The notes under the pieces are model-generated. The model was not told the DNA's origin and did no database searches. It saw only the letters and a program-made list of their open reading frames with translations. This document shows positions 8,537 through 17,625 of a stretch of DNA of 64,000 bases, piece by piece. Made by a program: the position numbers and the translations under genes. Every line of letters begins with the position of its first letter. Within the stretch, counting starts at the first letter, position 1. Source of the DNA: Streptomyces sp. Ag109_O5-1 (lineage in GTDB: Bacteria > Actinomycetota > Actinomycetes > Streptomycetales > Streptomycetaceae); the NCBI RefSeq assembly GCF_003814875.1, contig NZ_RKQF01000001.1:5828001-5892000 (forward strand), given 5' to 3'.

Positions 8537-9346
8537 TCAGGAACCCGCCCGCTGCCCCTTGTCCCACTGCGCCCGCGACAGGGCGGTGGGCCGCGGGAGC
8601 AGGACACCGTCCACGTACAGGTCGACGTACTCGTTGTAGAAGGCGACCATCCCCGCGACGGCGGCGCACGACACCGTGGGGAAGTCGTACGCCCAGGCCA
8701 GATCCTCATGGACGACCGGCCCGCGCGCGAACGACCAGTACTCGCTGGTCCTGCCCTTGTACGGGCATGCCGTCACCGTGTCCGAGCGGCGCAGCAGGGT
8801 CCAGTCGACATGGGTGCGTTCCACGTAGTAGCGGGTCGGCAGGCCGGTCTCGAAGAGCTTCACGGAGGACGGCGCGTCCGCCAGGACCGTGCCGTCCACC
8901 TCGACGCGCACCCGGCTGGACGAGCGCAGCGCGTCCACCCGGGTGTACGGGCTCCGCGGGTGCACGAAGACCTGTTCCTCCTCCTCGTACCACGCGTCGA
9001 GCGCGTCCCACCGGAAACGGGCGGTGCCGATGAGTTCCGCCGGGGCTCCCTCGTCCCAGACCCACGCCGCACCCTCACGGACCTCGGAGCCGATCCGCAG
9101 CGAGTGCCGCCGTGCGGGGCCGGGGCCCAGCCGGCCGACGCGGCCGTCGTCGGTCAGGACGCCCTCGGCCAGATCCCGCAGCGGAATGCTGTACTGCGGG
9201 TAGCCGGGCCACTCCCACACGTACCGCGCGCGCCGGGTGTCGAACACCCACCGGCCGCCGACCTGCGCGCGGATCCGCCGTGGCACCGGCTCGACATGCC
9301 CGACCGGGACGATCAGCCCCGGATGGTCCACACCCTCGTCCGCCAT
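8537..9346 (-). CDS. DUF427 domain-containing protein (two-domain form)
   Basis: A 269-aa soluble protein with two DUF427-like beta modules. The second is the clearer (VRVEVDGTVLADAPSSVKLF, TRYYVERTHVDWTLLRRSDT, CPYKGRTSEYWSF, DLAWAYDFP). The CPYKG and W-Y-DFP signature is typical of the family, which is widespread in actinobacteria and lacks a settled function. It is followed by the MOSC gene, probably in one transcript. The 171 nt upstream (9347-9517) hold nothing I can name. Confidence 0.85.
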   Translation of the reverse strand: MADEGVDHPGLIVPVGHVEPVPRRIRAQVGGRWVFDTRRARYVWEWPGYPQYSIPLRDLAEGVLTDDGRVGRLGPGPARRHSLRIGSEVREGAAWVWDEGAPAELIGTARFRWDALDAWYEEEEQVFVHPRSPYTRVDALRSSSRVRVEVDGTVLADAPSSVKLFETGLPTRYYVERTHVDWTLLRRSDTVTACPYKGRTSEYWSFARGPVVHEDLAWAYDFPTVSCAAVAGMVAFYNEYVDLYVDGVLLPRPTALSRAQWDKGQRAGS

Positions 9347-9517
9347 TCGCGATCACCTCGGTCTGCTGGATCGGCGCGCGGTACAACACCGTACGGGCAC
9401 GGACCGAAAAGCAGCGCGCGCCTCGGCGGCCGCCCTCGGCACATCACCGGTACCGAGGGCATCGCCGCTGATCCACGAGGTCAGGAATCGATACAAGTCG
9501 CCGGCAGGGGCGACGGG

Positions 9518-10138
9518 TCACGCGGCATCGCACGGTTCGACCGGGCCCTTGATGAACGATGGCTTGAAGTAGTGGGCGTACCGCACGGCGGACCCCTTCC
9601 GAGTGGGACCGGGCAGGTGCTCTTCGACCAGAAACGCGTCTGCGTGTGTCATGACGTACGTGTAGCTCCCCTTGCCGTCGCCCGGCCTCTGCGGGTTCAG
9701 AGGCTCCCCCCGATCAGGCCGGCAGAGCTTGCCCGGGGGAATCTTGTCGATGACCGCCGTGAAGCCGGCCGCCCGGATCCTGTCCGCCAGTTGCCGGAAC
9801 TGCTGAGGGCCACCCGACCAGTCGAGGTCGCGGACGGAGACGGTCAGGGTGCCGTCCGGGTTCTTCTCCACCGCATAGGCGGGTGTCTGCGTCCCGCCCG
9901 GCACCGCCACCGTCACGCCTGCCGCGATCGCCGCCGCCGCCAGCCCCCACGCGAACCGCTTCTGCACGCGGCGCCTGCGCCCACCGGTGCGTTCCTCTTC
10001 CATCGTCCGCCAACTGCGCATCAGGTGTTCCTCACGCTGGATCCGCCGGCCGACGGGAAAGCCCCGCTCGTCCGGCACGGCCAGCAGCCGGCGCAGTTCC
10101 TCTACGTCGCTGTCCCGACTCCGTTCCCGGCTCACCAC
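9518..10138 (-). CDS. Putative membrane-anchored anti-sigma-like protein
   Basis: A 206-aa protein with a charged cytoplasmic N-terminus (DVEELRRLLAVPDERGFPVG), a single membrane segment (FAWGLAAAAIAAGVTVAVPG, about residues 62-82) and a small extracytoplasmic domain ending in a cysteine-containing tail. Gene order and the N-terminal pattern match the CU044_5270-type partners encoded after ECF sigma factors; compare the longer version at 23611. It has GTG starts at 10138 or 10135, with GGAAGGGG just upstream. Either start lies about 105 nt inside the 3' end of the sigma gene, implying translational coupling. Anti-sigma function is inferred from context. Confidence 0.65.
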   Translation of the reverse strand: MVSRERSRDSDVEELRRLLAVPDERGFPVGRRIQREEHLMRSWRTMEEERTGGRRRRVQKRFAWGLAAAAIAAGVTVAVPGGTQTPAYAVEKNPDGTLTVSVRDLDWSGGPQQFRQLADRIRAAGFTAVIDKIPPGKLCRPDRGEPLNPQRPGDGKGSYTYVMTHADAFLVEEHLPGPTRKGSAVRYAHYFKPSFIKGPVEPCDAA

Positions 10139-10805
10139 GGTCCCCTTCCGTTCCTTCGCTCGGCCGGACCGCCTCGTGGCGGGCACCTGTCTGCTGCCGT
10201 CCTGCGGCCGTGGGTTCCGCGTTCCGGTCGAGATTTTTCTGCGCCACTCCTTCCAGCCGGCGACGCGCCCGGGCCAGCCGGGAGCGGACGGTGCCCACCG
10301 GCACCCCCAGCGCCTCCGCGGTCGCGGCGTAGTTCAGTCCGGCCCATACGCTCAGCGCCAGCACCTCACGGTCCTGCCGCGACAACTGGCTCAGCGCCTC
10401 GACCACCGCGGCGATCCGCTGCTGATCCTCCAGCCGTCCGACCACCTCCTCGGCGAAGTCCGACAGCGGTTCGGGCGGAGGCATGCGTTCCATCAGGGCG
10501 CGGTGCCGCCGAGCCGCACGTCTGCGGTGGTGCACCACGTTCGTGGCGATCCCGAGCAGCCACGGCAGCAGGCTTCCGCCGTGCGTGTCGACCTTCTCCC
10601 GCAGCCGCCAGGCTTCGAGGAACACCAGCGAGACGCAGTCCTCGGCAACCGACCAGTCGCCTGTCAGGCGGAAACAGTGGTTGTAGACCGCCCGCCCGTG
10701 TTCGCGGAAGAGCACCCTGAAGGAGTCCTCGTCGCCCGCTCGGACGCGGGCCCTGAATAGTGGCTCCATGCCTGGCTCTGCCAAGAGGCCACCCACCAGT
10801 TCCAT
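10032..10805 (-). CDS. ECF-type RNA polymerase sigma factor
   Basis: A 257-aa sigma-70 family protein of the ECF class. Region 2 is at about residues 20-90 (LFREHGRAVYNHCFRLTGDW, then LLPWLLGIATNVVHHRRR) and region 4 at about 130-185 (LSRQDREVLALSVWAGLNYA, then ALGVPVGTVRSRLARARRRL). The last 60 or so residues are a low-complexity tail that overlaps the downstream anti-sigma-like gene by 107 nt. Start choice is uncertain: ATG 10805 has no ribosome site, while ATG 10769 (MEPLFRARVRAGDED) gives the usual family N-terminus. It closely resembles the second pair at 24.7-25.3 kb. Confidence 0.88.
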   Translation of the reverse strand: MELVGGLLAEPGMEPLFRARVRAGDEDSFRVLFREHGRAVYNHCFRLTGDWSVAEDCVSLVFLEAWRLREKVDTHGGSLLPWLLGIATNVVHHRRRAARRHRALMERMPPPEPLSDFAEEVVGRLEDQQRIAAVVEALSQLSRQDREVLALSVWAGLNYAATAEALGVPVGTVRSRLARARRRLEGVAQKNLDRNAEPTAAGRQQTGARHEAVRPSEGTEGDRGEPGTESGQRRRGTAPAAGRAGRAGLSRRPADPA

Positions 10806-10859
10806 GTGACGTGCATCACCGGCCCGGGAGCGAACCGCGGTGCTCCGCCCGAAAATCGA

Positions 10860-10892
10860 AGGCGCCCGGTGAGACCAAGTCTCCGGGCGCCT
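10860..10892. terminator. Strong hairpin terminator after the FG-GAP gene
   Basis: AGGCGCCCGG (10860-10869) pairs perfectly with CCGGGCGCCT (10883-10892). An inner AGAC/GTCT pair extends the stem. It lies 22 nt past the stop codon of the FG-GAP gene and before the ECF sigma gene, so it separates the two transcripts. Confidence 0.75.
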
Positions 10893-10913
10893 TCGGCGGA
10901 CTGGACTCGCCCC

Positions 10914-13900
10914 CTACATAAGGGACTTGTATCCGCTCCAGCCGGTCGCGATCCGAACCCGCGCGCCGAACGAGCCCTTTCCGTCCCCGCTGTTGCGCCA
11001 CACGTTGCCGCTGGAGTCGCGGGAGACCAGGTCCGGCCTGCCATCGTCCGTGATGTCGCCGACCCCGACGACCGCGTTGTAGGAACCGCCCCAGTTCGAC
11101 AGCACCTTGACGCGGGCCGCGAACGTGCCGTCGCCCTTGCCGTTGTAGCGGTAGACGTTGTTGGACGTGTCCTGGACCAGCAGATCGGCCTTGCCGTCGC
11201 CGGTGATGTCACCGGTGCCGACGATCTTCTTGTAGCCCTTCCAGTTGTCGTAGAGCTTCACGCGGGCGGCGAGCTTGCCGGTGCTCGTCCCCTTGTAGAG
11301 GTAGACCGCTCCGGTGGACGCGTTCCGCGCGATCAGGTCCGGGCGTCCGTCACCGCTCACGTCGCCGGGCGAGGTGAGCACGTTGTACTGCGTCCAGCCG
11401 CTGGTCCCGAGGGTGGTGTACGACGTCGTCGGCTTGACCGCCGCCCCGCAGCGGGGCTTGTACAGCCGCAGCGCGCCGCTGCTGTAGCGGACGAGGACGT
11501 CGTTGCAGCGGTCGCCGCTGAGGTCGCCGAAGGGGACTGCCATGATGCTCGTGGGCCAGCCGGTGCCCGTGTACCTGTCGCCGAACTTCCCCGTCCCCGT
11601 GCCGCTGTGGAGGGTCAGTCCGCCCGAGGAGTTCAGGGTGAGCAGATCGCCGCGGCCGTCCGGGCCGTCGGGGCTGACGAAGTCGCGGCGCACCGGGGCT
11701 CCGCCCTGCAGGAAGCCCTGGCCGGCGGTCACCGTGTCCGGCGTGGCGGTGCCGGGACCGGTCGCCTTGAGCGTCCAGGTGTAGTGGCCGTTGGGGAAGT
11801 AACTCCCGCTCGCCGTCTTGCCGTTCCAGGTCGCCGTCACCCAGGCCGCGGTCGCGCCGCCAGTGAGGGTGCGGGTGGCCTTGCCGTTCGCGCCGCTCTG
11901 GAGCGAGATGAAGGTGAGCGACCAGGAGGTGGCCGGGCGGGACAGCACCCAGGTGCCCTCGAAGGGCGCCCCCGGGGCCACGTAGTCGCCGACCGACGTA
12001 TCGAAGGCCGTCACGGCGGACGGGGCGATGCCCGTGGTGGTGACGTGGGTGCGCTCGTAGTCGTCGAACCAGGCGACCAGACCGGTGTACTCGTCGACCG
12101 TCCAGCGGTAACGGCGGTCCGCGGTCAGTCCCTTGTCGGCCAGGCGGGAGGCGATCGTGCGGGTGGTGCCGGTGGCCGCCTCGGTGAGGACCAGCGTGTC
12201 CGCGCCGTGGTCGTGGCGGACGGTGAAGCCGTCACCGAGCAGCACATCGCCGGGGGTGACCGCCCTCGCCGTACCGGCCTTGGTGTCGTACACGCCCGCC
12301 GAGTCCGTGCCGCAGGCCCAGTACACCCAGCGGCCCGCCGCCTGGAGTTCGCTCGGCACGCAGGCCAGCCCCGGGACGGTCACCGTGGTGAGCGTCTTCG
12401 CCAACGGGATGCTGTACGAGGTCAGCTTGCCGGCGGTGCCGGCGCTCCACAGGGTGGAACCGTTCAGGGCGGCGGCGCGCACGGACCGCTTCAGCTTCTG
12501 GCCCTGGCCGAACTCGCCGACGTACTGCGCCGGGCTGGTGCCGCCGGAGTCGAAGACGGCGTAGTCGTCGGAGACATCGACGATATGGCCGCCCTGGCCG
12601 CCGAAGTCCAGGTAGTGGCCGTCGATCGCCACCAGCCGGTCGTCGCCGAGGCCCTCGCCCTCGTCGGTGCCGCCGTTCGAGTCGAGGTAGACGTCCTGGG
12701 CGTCGAGGTTCCCCCACAGCGCCGAGCACGTGGTGCCCTCGTAGGGGCAGAGGGCGGAGTAGACCGAGCGGCCCGCCGTGGCCTCGGACGCCGTCAGCAT
12801 GGCAGAGCCGTCGGTGGTGAGGGTGCGCACGGAGGTGGTGTCGTCGGTGGACTTCGGGTCGTCCTCGGCGACCCGAAGGCTGCCGCGGCTGAGCGCGATG
12901 CCCGTCTTGGCGTTCTCCACCGCCGGGGACTGCTGGACCTTCGCCAGGTTCAGCGTGCCGTCCCCGGCCTGGCTCACCCGCCGCACCCACCAGTCGGTGG
13001 CGTCGGCGCCGCCGGTGACCAGGGCGGTGCCGTCGCCGGCCGCCAGCGTGTACTCGCCGGCGCTCTCCAGCAGGGTCTGCTGCACCGAGGGATCGTCCAC
13101 ATTCACCGCGAGCAGCCGGGAGCCGAGCGAGGTGGAGGACAGCGGCAGCAGCAGCCAGTCGCCGACCAGGACCGGGTCGCCGTCGAGCGTGCCCGGGTGC
13201 GAGGGCAGGGTGACGACCCGGTCGGCGGCGGTGAGGTCGGAGCGGGACTTCAGATGCAGGGTGAAGGTGCTGGTGTCGTACCAGCCGACACGGTCATCGC
13301 TCATCACATAGTGGTCGGCGTCGTCGGCGTCGGCGAAGGCGACCGCGTTCACGGCCGACTCGACGTCGATGTAGTCGACGGTCCCGCTCCGCTCCCACAG
13401 CACACCGTCGGAGTCCGCGGCGACGACTTCCTGGTCCTGGATGTTCGTCCATTCACCGGTCACCTTGCGGGTGCGCCACGCGCCGTCGGCCTTGTCGATC
13501 AGGGAGTAGCCGGTGACGACCGTGTCGCCGGCCAGGCCCCGGTAGTTGCCGTGGCTGGAGACCGCCCAGCTCAGGCTCTCGGACGTGGCCGTGGCCGGGT
13601 CCCAGAGGGTGACGGACGGGGTGCTCAGGGCCGTCGGCAGGGCGACCAGGTCGCTGTCCGACCCGTACCAGGCCGTACGGCACTCGGAGCCGATGCCGGT
13701 GCAGCCGGTGCCCGGGGTGTAGACGCCGGCCGCGTTCTCCACGGTCACGGTCCTGCCGGTCGTGTAGTCGGTCCACAGCAGTCCGGCCTTGCCGGTCTGC
13801 CGGTGCAGGAAGCCGGTGTCGCCCGCGACGTACGGGCGGTCGGTGCGTGGTGTGGTGGAGCCGGGGTCGACCAGTGTGATCGCGGTGGTGTCGGCCTCGG

Positions 13901-14018
13901 TCGCTTCCGCGGAGCCGCCGCCCTCCGACAGGACGACGACGGACGCGGCCACGACGGCGAGCGCGAGCGAGGAGACGACGGCGGCCGGACCGCCCCGTCT
14001 CAGGGCGTGTCTGCCCAC
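10914..14018 (-). CDS. Secreted FG-GAP (VCBS) repeat protein
   Basis: A 1034-aa exported protein. A basic N-terminus and hydrophobic stretch (AAVVSSLALAVVAASVVVLS) form the signal or anchor. Residues of about 50-650 look like a beta-propeller of loose repeats with many W and GG turns. A FlgD/Ig-like strand module follows (YFPNGHYTWTLKATGPG). The last 200 residues carry FG-GAP/VCBS calcium-binding repeats: GDLSGDRCNDVLVR, GDVSGDGRPDLIAR, GDITGDGKADLLVQ and GDITDDGRPDLVSR, each with a D-x-D-G-x-x-D loop. The family binds ligands or the cell surface; the substrate is unknown. Three 11-nt-spaced repeats lie upstream of the start. Confidence 0.85.
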   Translation of the reverse strand: MGRHALRRGGPAAVVSSLALAVVAASVVVLSEGGGSAEATEADTTAITLVDPGSTTPRTDRPYVAGDTGFLHRQTGKAGLLWTDYTTGRTVTVENAAGVYTPGTGCTGIGSECRTAWYGSDSDLVALPTALSTPSVTLWDPATATSESLSWAVSSHGNYRGLAGDTVVTGYSLIDKADGAWRTRKVTGEWTNIQDQEVVAADSDGVLWERSGTVDYIDVESAVNAVAFADADDADHYVMSDDRVGWYDTSTFTLHLKSRSDLTAADRVVTLPSHPGTLDGDPVLVGDWLLLPLSSTSLGSRLLAVNVDDPSVQQTLLESAGEYTLAAGDGTALVTGGADATDWWVRRVSQAGDGTLNLAKVQQSPAVENAKTGIALSRGSLRVAEDDPKSTDDTTSVRTLTTDGSAMLTASEATAGRSVYSALCPYEGTTCSALWGNLDAQDVYLDSNGGTDEGEGLGDDRLVAIDGHYLDFGGQGGHIVDVSDDYAVFDSGGTSPAQYVGEFGQGQKLKRSVRAAALNGSTLWSAGTAGKLTSYSIPLAKTLTTVTVPGLACVPSELQAAGRWVYWACGTDSAGVYDTKAGTARAVTPGDVLLGDGFTVRHDHGADTLVLTEAATGTTRTIASRLADKGLTADRRYRWTVDEYTGLVAWFDDYERTHVTTTGIAPSAVTAFDTSVGDYVAPGAPFEGTWVLSRPATSWSLTFISLQSGANGKATRTLTGGATAAWVTATWNGKTASGSYFPNGHYTWTLKATGPGTATPDTVTAGQGFLQGGAPVRRDFVSPDGPDGRGDLLTLNSSGGLTLHSGTGTGKFGDRYTGTGWPTSIMAVPFGDLSGDRCNDVLVRYSSGALRLYKPRCGAAVKPTTSYTTLGTSGWTQYNVLTSPGDVSGDGRPDLIARNASTGAVYLYKGTSTGKLAARVKLYDNWKGYKKIVGTGDITGDGKADLLVQDTSNNVYRYNGKGDGTFAARVKVLSNWGGSYNAVVGVGDITDDGRPDLVSRDSSGNVWRNSGDGKGSFGARVRIATGWSGYKSLM

Positions 14019-14069
14019 GTGATGTTCCCTCCCCTACGAGGGTCCGACCCCTCGCACAAGTGGCCGCAT

Positions 14070-14096
14070 CTTACGCGACTCTTACCCAGCCCTTAC
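14070..14096 (-). promoter_or_regulatory. Three direct repeats with 11-nt period upstream of the FG-GAP gene
   Basis: GTAAG (minus strand) occurs three times with exactly 11 nt between starts (plus-strand CTTAC at 14070, 14081 and 14092). They lie 52-78 nt upstream of the FG-GAP start in a 315-nt divergent gap (14019-14333) that otherwise shows no feature. Repeats spaced by one helical turn are typical of response-regulator sites such as PhoP boxes, although the sequence differs from the PhoP consensus I know. Confidence 0.5.
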
Positions 14097-14333
14097 CAAG
14101 GGGACGGTCGGGGGCGCCGGGTAATGAAGGAATCAACAGTCCGTAGTGCGTAGCCCTTGGATCGATCAAGATTCGTCCCGGACGGCTCACCGGCGGCACG
14201 GAAGCCGTGACTCGAAGATCAACCGGTACCTGATCTGCCGTATCGTTCCGCCAACTCCAGCGGACAACTGACTGGATTTCAGTGGTCGCGCGCGCCGACG
14301 TCCGGTGTCCCGCGGCCCGGGGGGAACACATCC

Positions 14334-17198
14334 ATGAGCCGCAGGCGACTGCTCGCGACATCTGCCGCCGTCCTCTCCGTCCTGGTCGGCGGTCTCGGTA
14401 CCGGCCTCGCCCAGGCCAGCCCGAGCACGGCCCTGTACGTCGACGACGACGCCACCGGCTGCAGCGACACCGGACCCGGCACGCAGGCGGAACCCTTCTG
14501 CCAGCTCCAGCCGGCCGCGGACGCGGCGGCGCCCGGGGACACCGTGTACGTGGCGCGGAACAAGACCCGGTACGCCCCCGTGACCATCAGGTCGGCCGGC
14601 ACGGCGGACGCGCCCGTCACCTTCGTCGCGATTCCCGGCGACAACTCCGCGGCCACCGCCGCCGCCGTCGTCGTGGGCGACACCTCGACGCCGCCCATGA
14701 CGTTCTCGGGTGCCCGGTACGTCGATGTGACCGGGTTCAACCTCTCGGCGCCCGATACGAGCGCCCTGGTGGTTTCCCGGTCCCAGCACATCACCTACGA
14801 CACAGGCTGGTTGACGACGGGGCAGGCGGCCCCCGGCACCAACGGGACAGTCACCGTCGACGGCTCGTCCGCCGGCGTCTCGCTCACCCGTCTGCGGATC
14901 GCCCCCGAGTCCGGCGGCCCGGCCTTCGCCGGGGCGGCCGGAGCACAGGACATCACGCTGGCCGACGACCTCATCCACTTCGGCGGAGGCATCTCGGCCG
15001 CCGGCACCACGGGTATCCACCTGGCCGGCGACACCGTCCAGACGGTCTGCGGCGACGCCGTCAGCCTGACCGACGGCAGCTCCGGGTCCGTGGAGAACAC
15101 CGTCGCGCTCCCCGACACCTCGGCATCCTGCTCCGACACCGGTACCCCCGCCGAGATCACGGTGGACGCGAGTTCCGCACCGCAGGTCACCGCGGACTAC
15201 AACGCGGTCAACCCCCTGTCGACGGGGACCGACTACGACTGGGCGGGCCAGGCGTACGCCACCGGCGCGGCGTTCCTGACCGGCACCGGTCAGGGAAGCC
15301 ATGACCTGGACCAGACGGACGTGGCGCTCTCCGCCTCGGCCGGACTGCCCGCGGAGCACTCGCCGCTGATCGATTCGGCGGACGCCGGGGCGCCCGGTGC
15401 GCTCTCCACCGACCTCCACGGAGCACGGCGGGTCGACGACCCGCTGGTCGCCGACACCGGCACGGGGGCCGGCGCCTACGACCGGGGCGCGGTCGAGTTC
15501 CAGGACCCGTTGGCCCTCGGGACAGCCAATCGCTCGCCCCAGACCGTGTACGTCGGTATACCGGTCACCTTCCGGGCCTCCTTCGTCAACCCGTGGTCGG
15601 ACACCCTCGACGGCTACAGCTACACCTTCGCCTTCGGGGACGGCACCACGGCCACGTCCGCCACCGGTTCGGCCGCGCACACGTTCACGCAGCCCACCAC
15701 GGGCACCAACATCTACCCCACGGTCACGGTGTACCGGCCGGACGGCACCAAGCTGGGCACCGAGGTCGGCAGCTACTTCCCCGTCAAACCGCTGCCGCTG
15801 CCGACCGGGCACCTCGATTGCCAGACCAGCCCCGACCTGCCGGACACCACGGTCTGCTACTTCGACGCCTCCGGATACAGCGGCTACCCGATCACCGGCG
15901 ACCGGATCACCTTCGGCGACGGCTCGGCGGCCGTCTCCGTGACGGGTGCCAAGGGCTACGTCCGGCACACGTACGCCGCCTCCGGCACGTACACCGTCAC
16001 CCAGCAGCTCACCGACTCCGACGCCCGTACGGCCACCGACACCACCGGGGCCACCGTCGGCCCGGCCTACGTCGCCGTCGGCCCGAAGCGCATCCTGGAC
16101 ACCCGCAACGGCACCGGCGCCGCCAAGCGGAAGGTGGGTCCCGGGAGCGTGGTCCGCCTCAAGGTCCTCGGCGTGGGCGGCGTCCCGGCCTCCGGGGTGA
16201 CCGCGGTGACCATGAACGTCACCGACGCCGACGCCACCGCGAGCAGCTACGTCACGGTGTACCCGGGAGGCACCAGCCGCCCGACCGCGTCCAACCTGGA
16301 CTTCACCGAGGGCCGGACCAACCCGAACCTGGTCACCGTCCGGGTGGGCGCGGGCGGCTACGTCGACCTCTACAACGCCCACGGCTCCGTCGACCTCATC
16401 GCCGACGTGCAGGGCTACTTCACGGCCAAGTCCATCACCGCCGGCGACCAGATGGGCAACCTCGCACCCGTCTACCCCGCCCGCGTCCTGGACACCCGCG
16501 ACGGCACCGGCGCCGCCAAGGGCAAGGTCGCGTCCGGCAGCACGACGACCCTCACCCTGCCGAAGGGCGAACAGGGGATCGGCGTCATCGGCGCCGTCCT
16601 CGACATCACCGCGACCGGAGGCACCGGCAGCGGCGTGGTCACCGTCTACTGCGGAAGCCGCCCCAGCACGTCGAACCTCAACTACCGCGCCGGGCAGACC
16701 GTCTCCAACCTGGTCGTCACGCAGGTGTGCCCCGGCGGCAAGATCAAGGTCTACAACAGCGGCGGACACGTCCATCTGATCGCCGACCTCCAGGGCCTCT
16801 ACACCAACTACAACGCCGACGGCGACACCGCCCCCATCGGCAGCCCCTTCGTACCGGCCGACCCCACCCGCATCCTCGACACCCGCAACGGCACCGGCGC
16901 CGCCAAGCCGCTCGGTGCCAACGGCACCCTCACCGTGAAGGTCGCCGGAGTCCACGGCGTCCCGACCGACGCGGCCGCCGTCCTGGTCAACCTCACCGGT
17001 GTCGCCCCGACCACCGCCACCCACCTGACCGCGTACGGCGCGGACAGCCTGCCCGACGTGTACGACGACAGCCTCGACGCCGGCGAGACCCGCCCGGTGC
17101 TGGCCGTGATCCCGGTCGACGCCGACGGCGACATCCATCTCCACAACGCGGCCGGCTCGGTCCATGTCGTCGCCGATCTAGAGGGCTACATCGGCTGA
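14334..17198 (+). CDS. Secreted multidomain protein: beta-helix, two PKD domains, three C-terminal repeats
   Basis: A 954-aa exported protein. The signal peptide is about residues 1-28 (SRRRLLATSAAVLS ending AQAS). Residues 30-390 look like a right-handed beta-helix with a DUF1565-like start (ALYVDDDATGC). Two PKD domains follow at about 400-575 (TFAFGDGTTATS; ITFGDGSAAVSV, HTYAASGTYTV). Then come three repeats of about 120 aa, each beginning RILDTRNGTGAAK or VLDTRDGTGAAK and ending in YNxxGSVxLIADVQGY or a close variant. These tails are common on actinobacterial exported proteins. Role is unknown; adhesion or polymer binding is plausible. GGGGGGAA lies before ATG 14334. Confidence 0.82.
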   Translation: MSRRRLLATSAAVLSVLVGGLGTGLAQASPSTALYVDDDATGCSDTGPGTQAEPFCQLQPAADAAAPGDTVYVARNKTRYAPVTIRSAGTADAPVTFVAIPGDNSAATAAAVVVGDTSTPPMTFSGARYVDVTGFNLSAPDTSALVVSRSQHITYDTGWLTTGQAAPGTNGTVTVDGSSAGVSLTRLRIAPESGGPAFAGAAGAQDITLADDLIHFGGGISAAGTTGIHLAGDTVQTVCGDAVSLTDGSSGSVENTVALPDTSASCSDTGTPAEITVDASSAPQVTADYNAVNPLSTGTDYDWAGQAYATGAAFLTGTGQGSHDLDQTDVALSASAGLPAEHSPLIDSADAGAPGALSTDLHGARRVDDPLVADTGTGAGAYDRGAVEFQDPLALGTANRSPQTVYVGIPVTFRASFVNPWSDTLDGYSYTFAFGDGTTATSATGSAAHTFTQPTTGTNIYPTVTVYRPDGTKLGTEVGSYFPVKPLPLPTGHLDCQTSPDLPDTTVCYFDASGYSGYPITGDRITFGDGSAAVSVTGAKGYVRHTYAASGTYTVTQQLTDSDARTATDTTGATVGPAYVAVGPKRILDTRNGTGAAKRKVGPGSVVRLKVLGVGGVPASGVTAVTMNVTDADATASSYVTVYPGGTSRPTASNLDFTEGRTNPNLVTVRVGAGGYVDLYNAHGSVDLIADVQGYFTAKSITAGDQMGNLAPVYPARVLDTRDGTGAAKGKVASGSTTTLTLPKGEQGIGVIGAVLDITATGGTGSGVVTVYCGSRPSTSNLNYRAGQTVSNLVVTQVCPGGKIKVYNSGGHVHLIADLQGLYTNYNADGDTAPIGSPFVPADPTRILDTRNGTGAAKPLGANGTLTVKVAGVHGVPTDAAAVLVNLTGVAPTTATHLTAYGADSLPDVYDDSLDAGETRPVLAVIPVDADGDIHLHNAAGSVHVVADLEGYIG
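16081..17196 (+). repeat. Three tandem coding repeats of about 120 codons
   Basis: Within the beta-helix/PKD gene, the nucleotide string ACACCCGC(A/G)ACGGCACCGG recurs near 16099, 16493 and 16879, each time followed by GCCGCCAAG. It marks the start of three homologous domains whose remaining sequence has diverged. This is domain duplication inside one gene, not a mobile repeat. Confidence 0.75.
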
Positions 17199-17280
17199 CG
17201 GGGCGGAGCCGTCGCGATCGTTATGACCTCGGTCACAGCGTTCCGCCAATCAACCGGCGCGCTTAGTAGACACAGCGAGA

Positions 17281-17302
17281 TGGACATTTGCCCATTTGTC
17301 CA
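17281..17302. promoter_or_regulatory. Inverted repeat in the long gap before snapalysin
   Basis: TGGACA (17281-17286) and TGTCCA (17297-17302) form a six-base inverted repeat with a ten-base spacer. It sits within the 427-nt gap 17199-17625, which has no gene on either strand. The rest of the gap is unremarkable apart from CTGTGG/CCACAG arms near 17508 and 17534. It could be an operator; its distance from the snapalysin start (over 320 nt) makes this tentative. Confidence 0.3.
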
Positions 17303-17625
17303 CCTTGGCCGGGATATGAACCACGGCGTGCGCCCCGGATTTCCGCCCGACCGGTACGCGCGCCCACTACCCCGCGTCGCAAGGTTTCTGACGTAGCGTC
17401 AGCCATCCCTCCCGTCGCCGTACGCGGACCGGAGACCCGCACCCCGCTCCGGCGGGGTGCCGGGACCTACGAGGCGACGTAGTTGCGGGGACCCTTTGCG
17501 CTCCCTGTGGAGCCGTTCTAAGAATGTCGACCCACAGGACGTCGCCGCAGTTCGGAACCGGTGTTCCCACAGATTCGACCGCACACCGGGCGCTCGGCGT
17601 CACCGAGTGAGTAGGAGCCCCCCAC

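Noticed and set aside
10806..14153. Very long open frame (over 1100 codons) antisense to the FG-GAP gene
   Set aside because: It mirrors the high-GC third-position pattern of the real gene. The translation is Gly/Arg/Val-rich with no domain, and the opposite strand encodes clear FG-GAP repeats.
14187..17165. Open frame of about 990 codons antisense to the beta-helix/PKD gene
   Set aside because: Low-complexity translation with no fold; the plus strand has a signal peptide, PKD domains and repeats.
16081..17196. Repeated nucleotide blocks considered as a CRISPR or mobile repeat
   Set aside because: The units are about 390 nt, in frame and homologous at protein level; they are domain repeats inside one gene.
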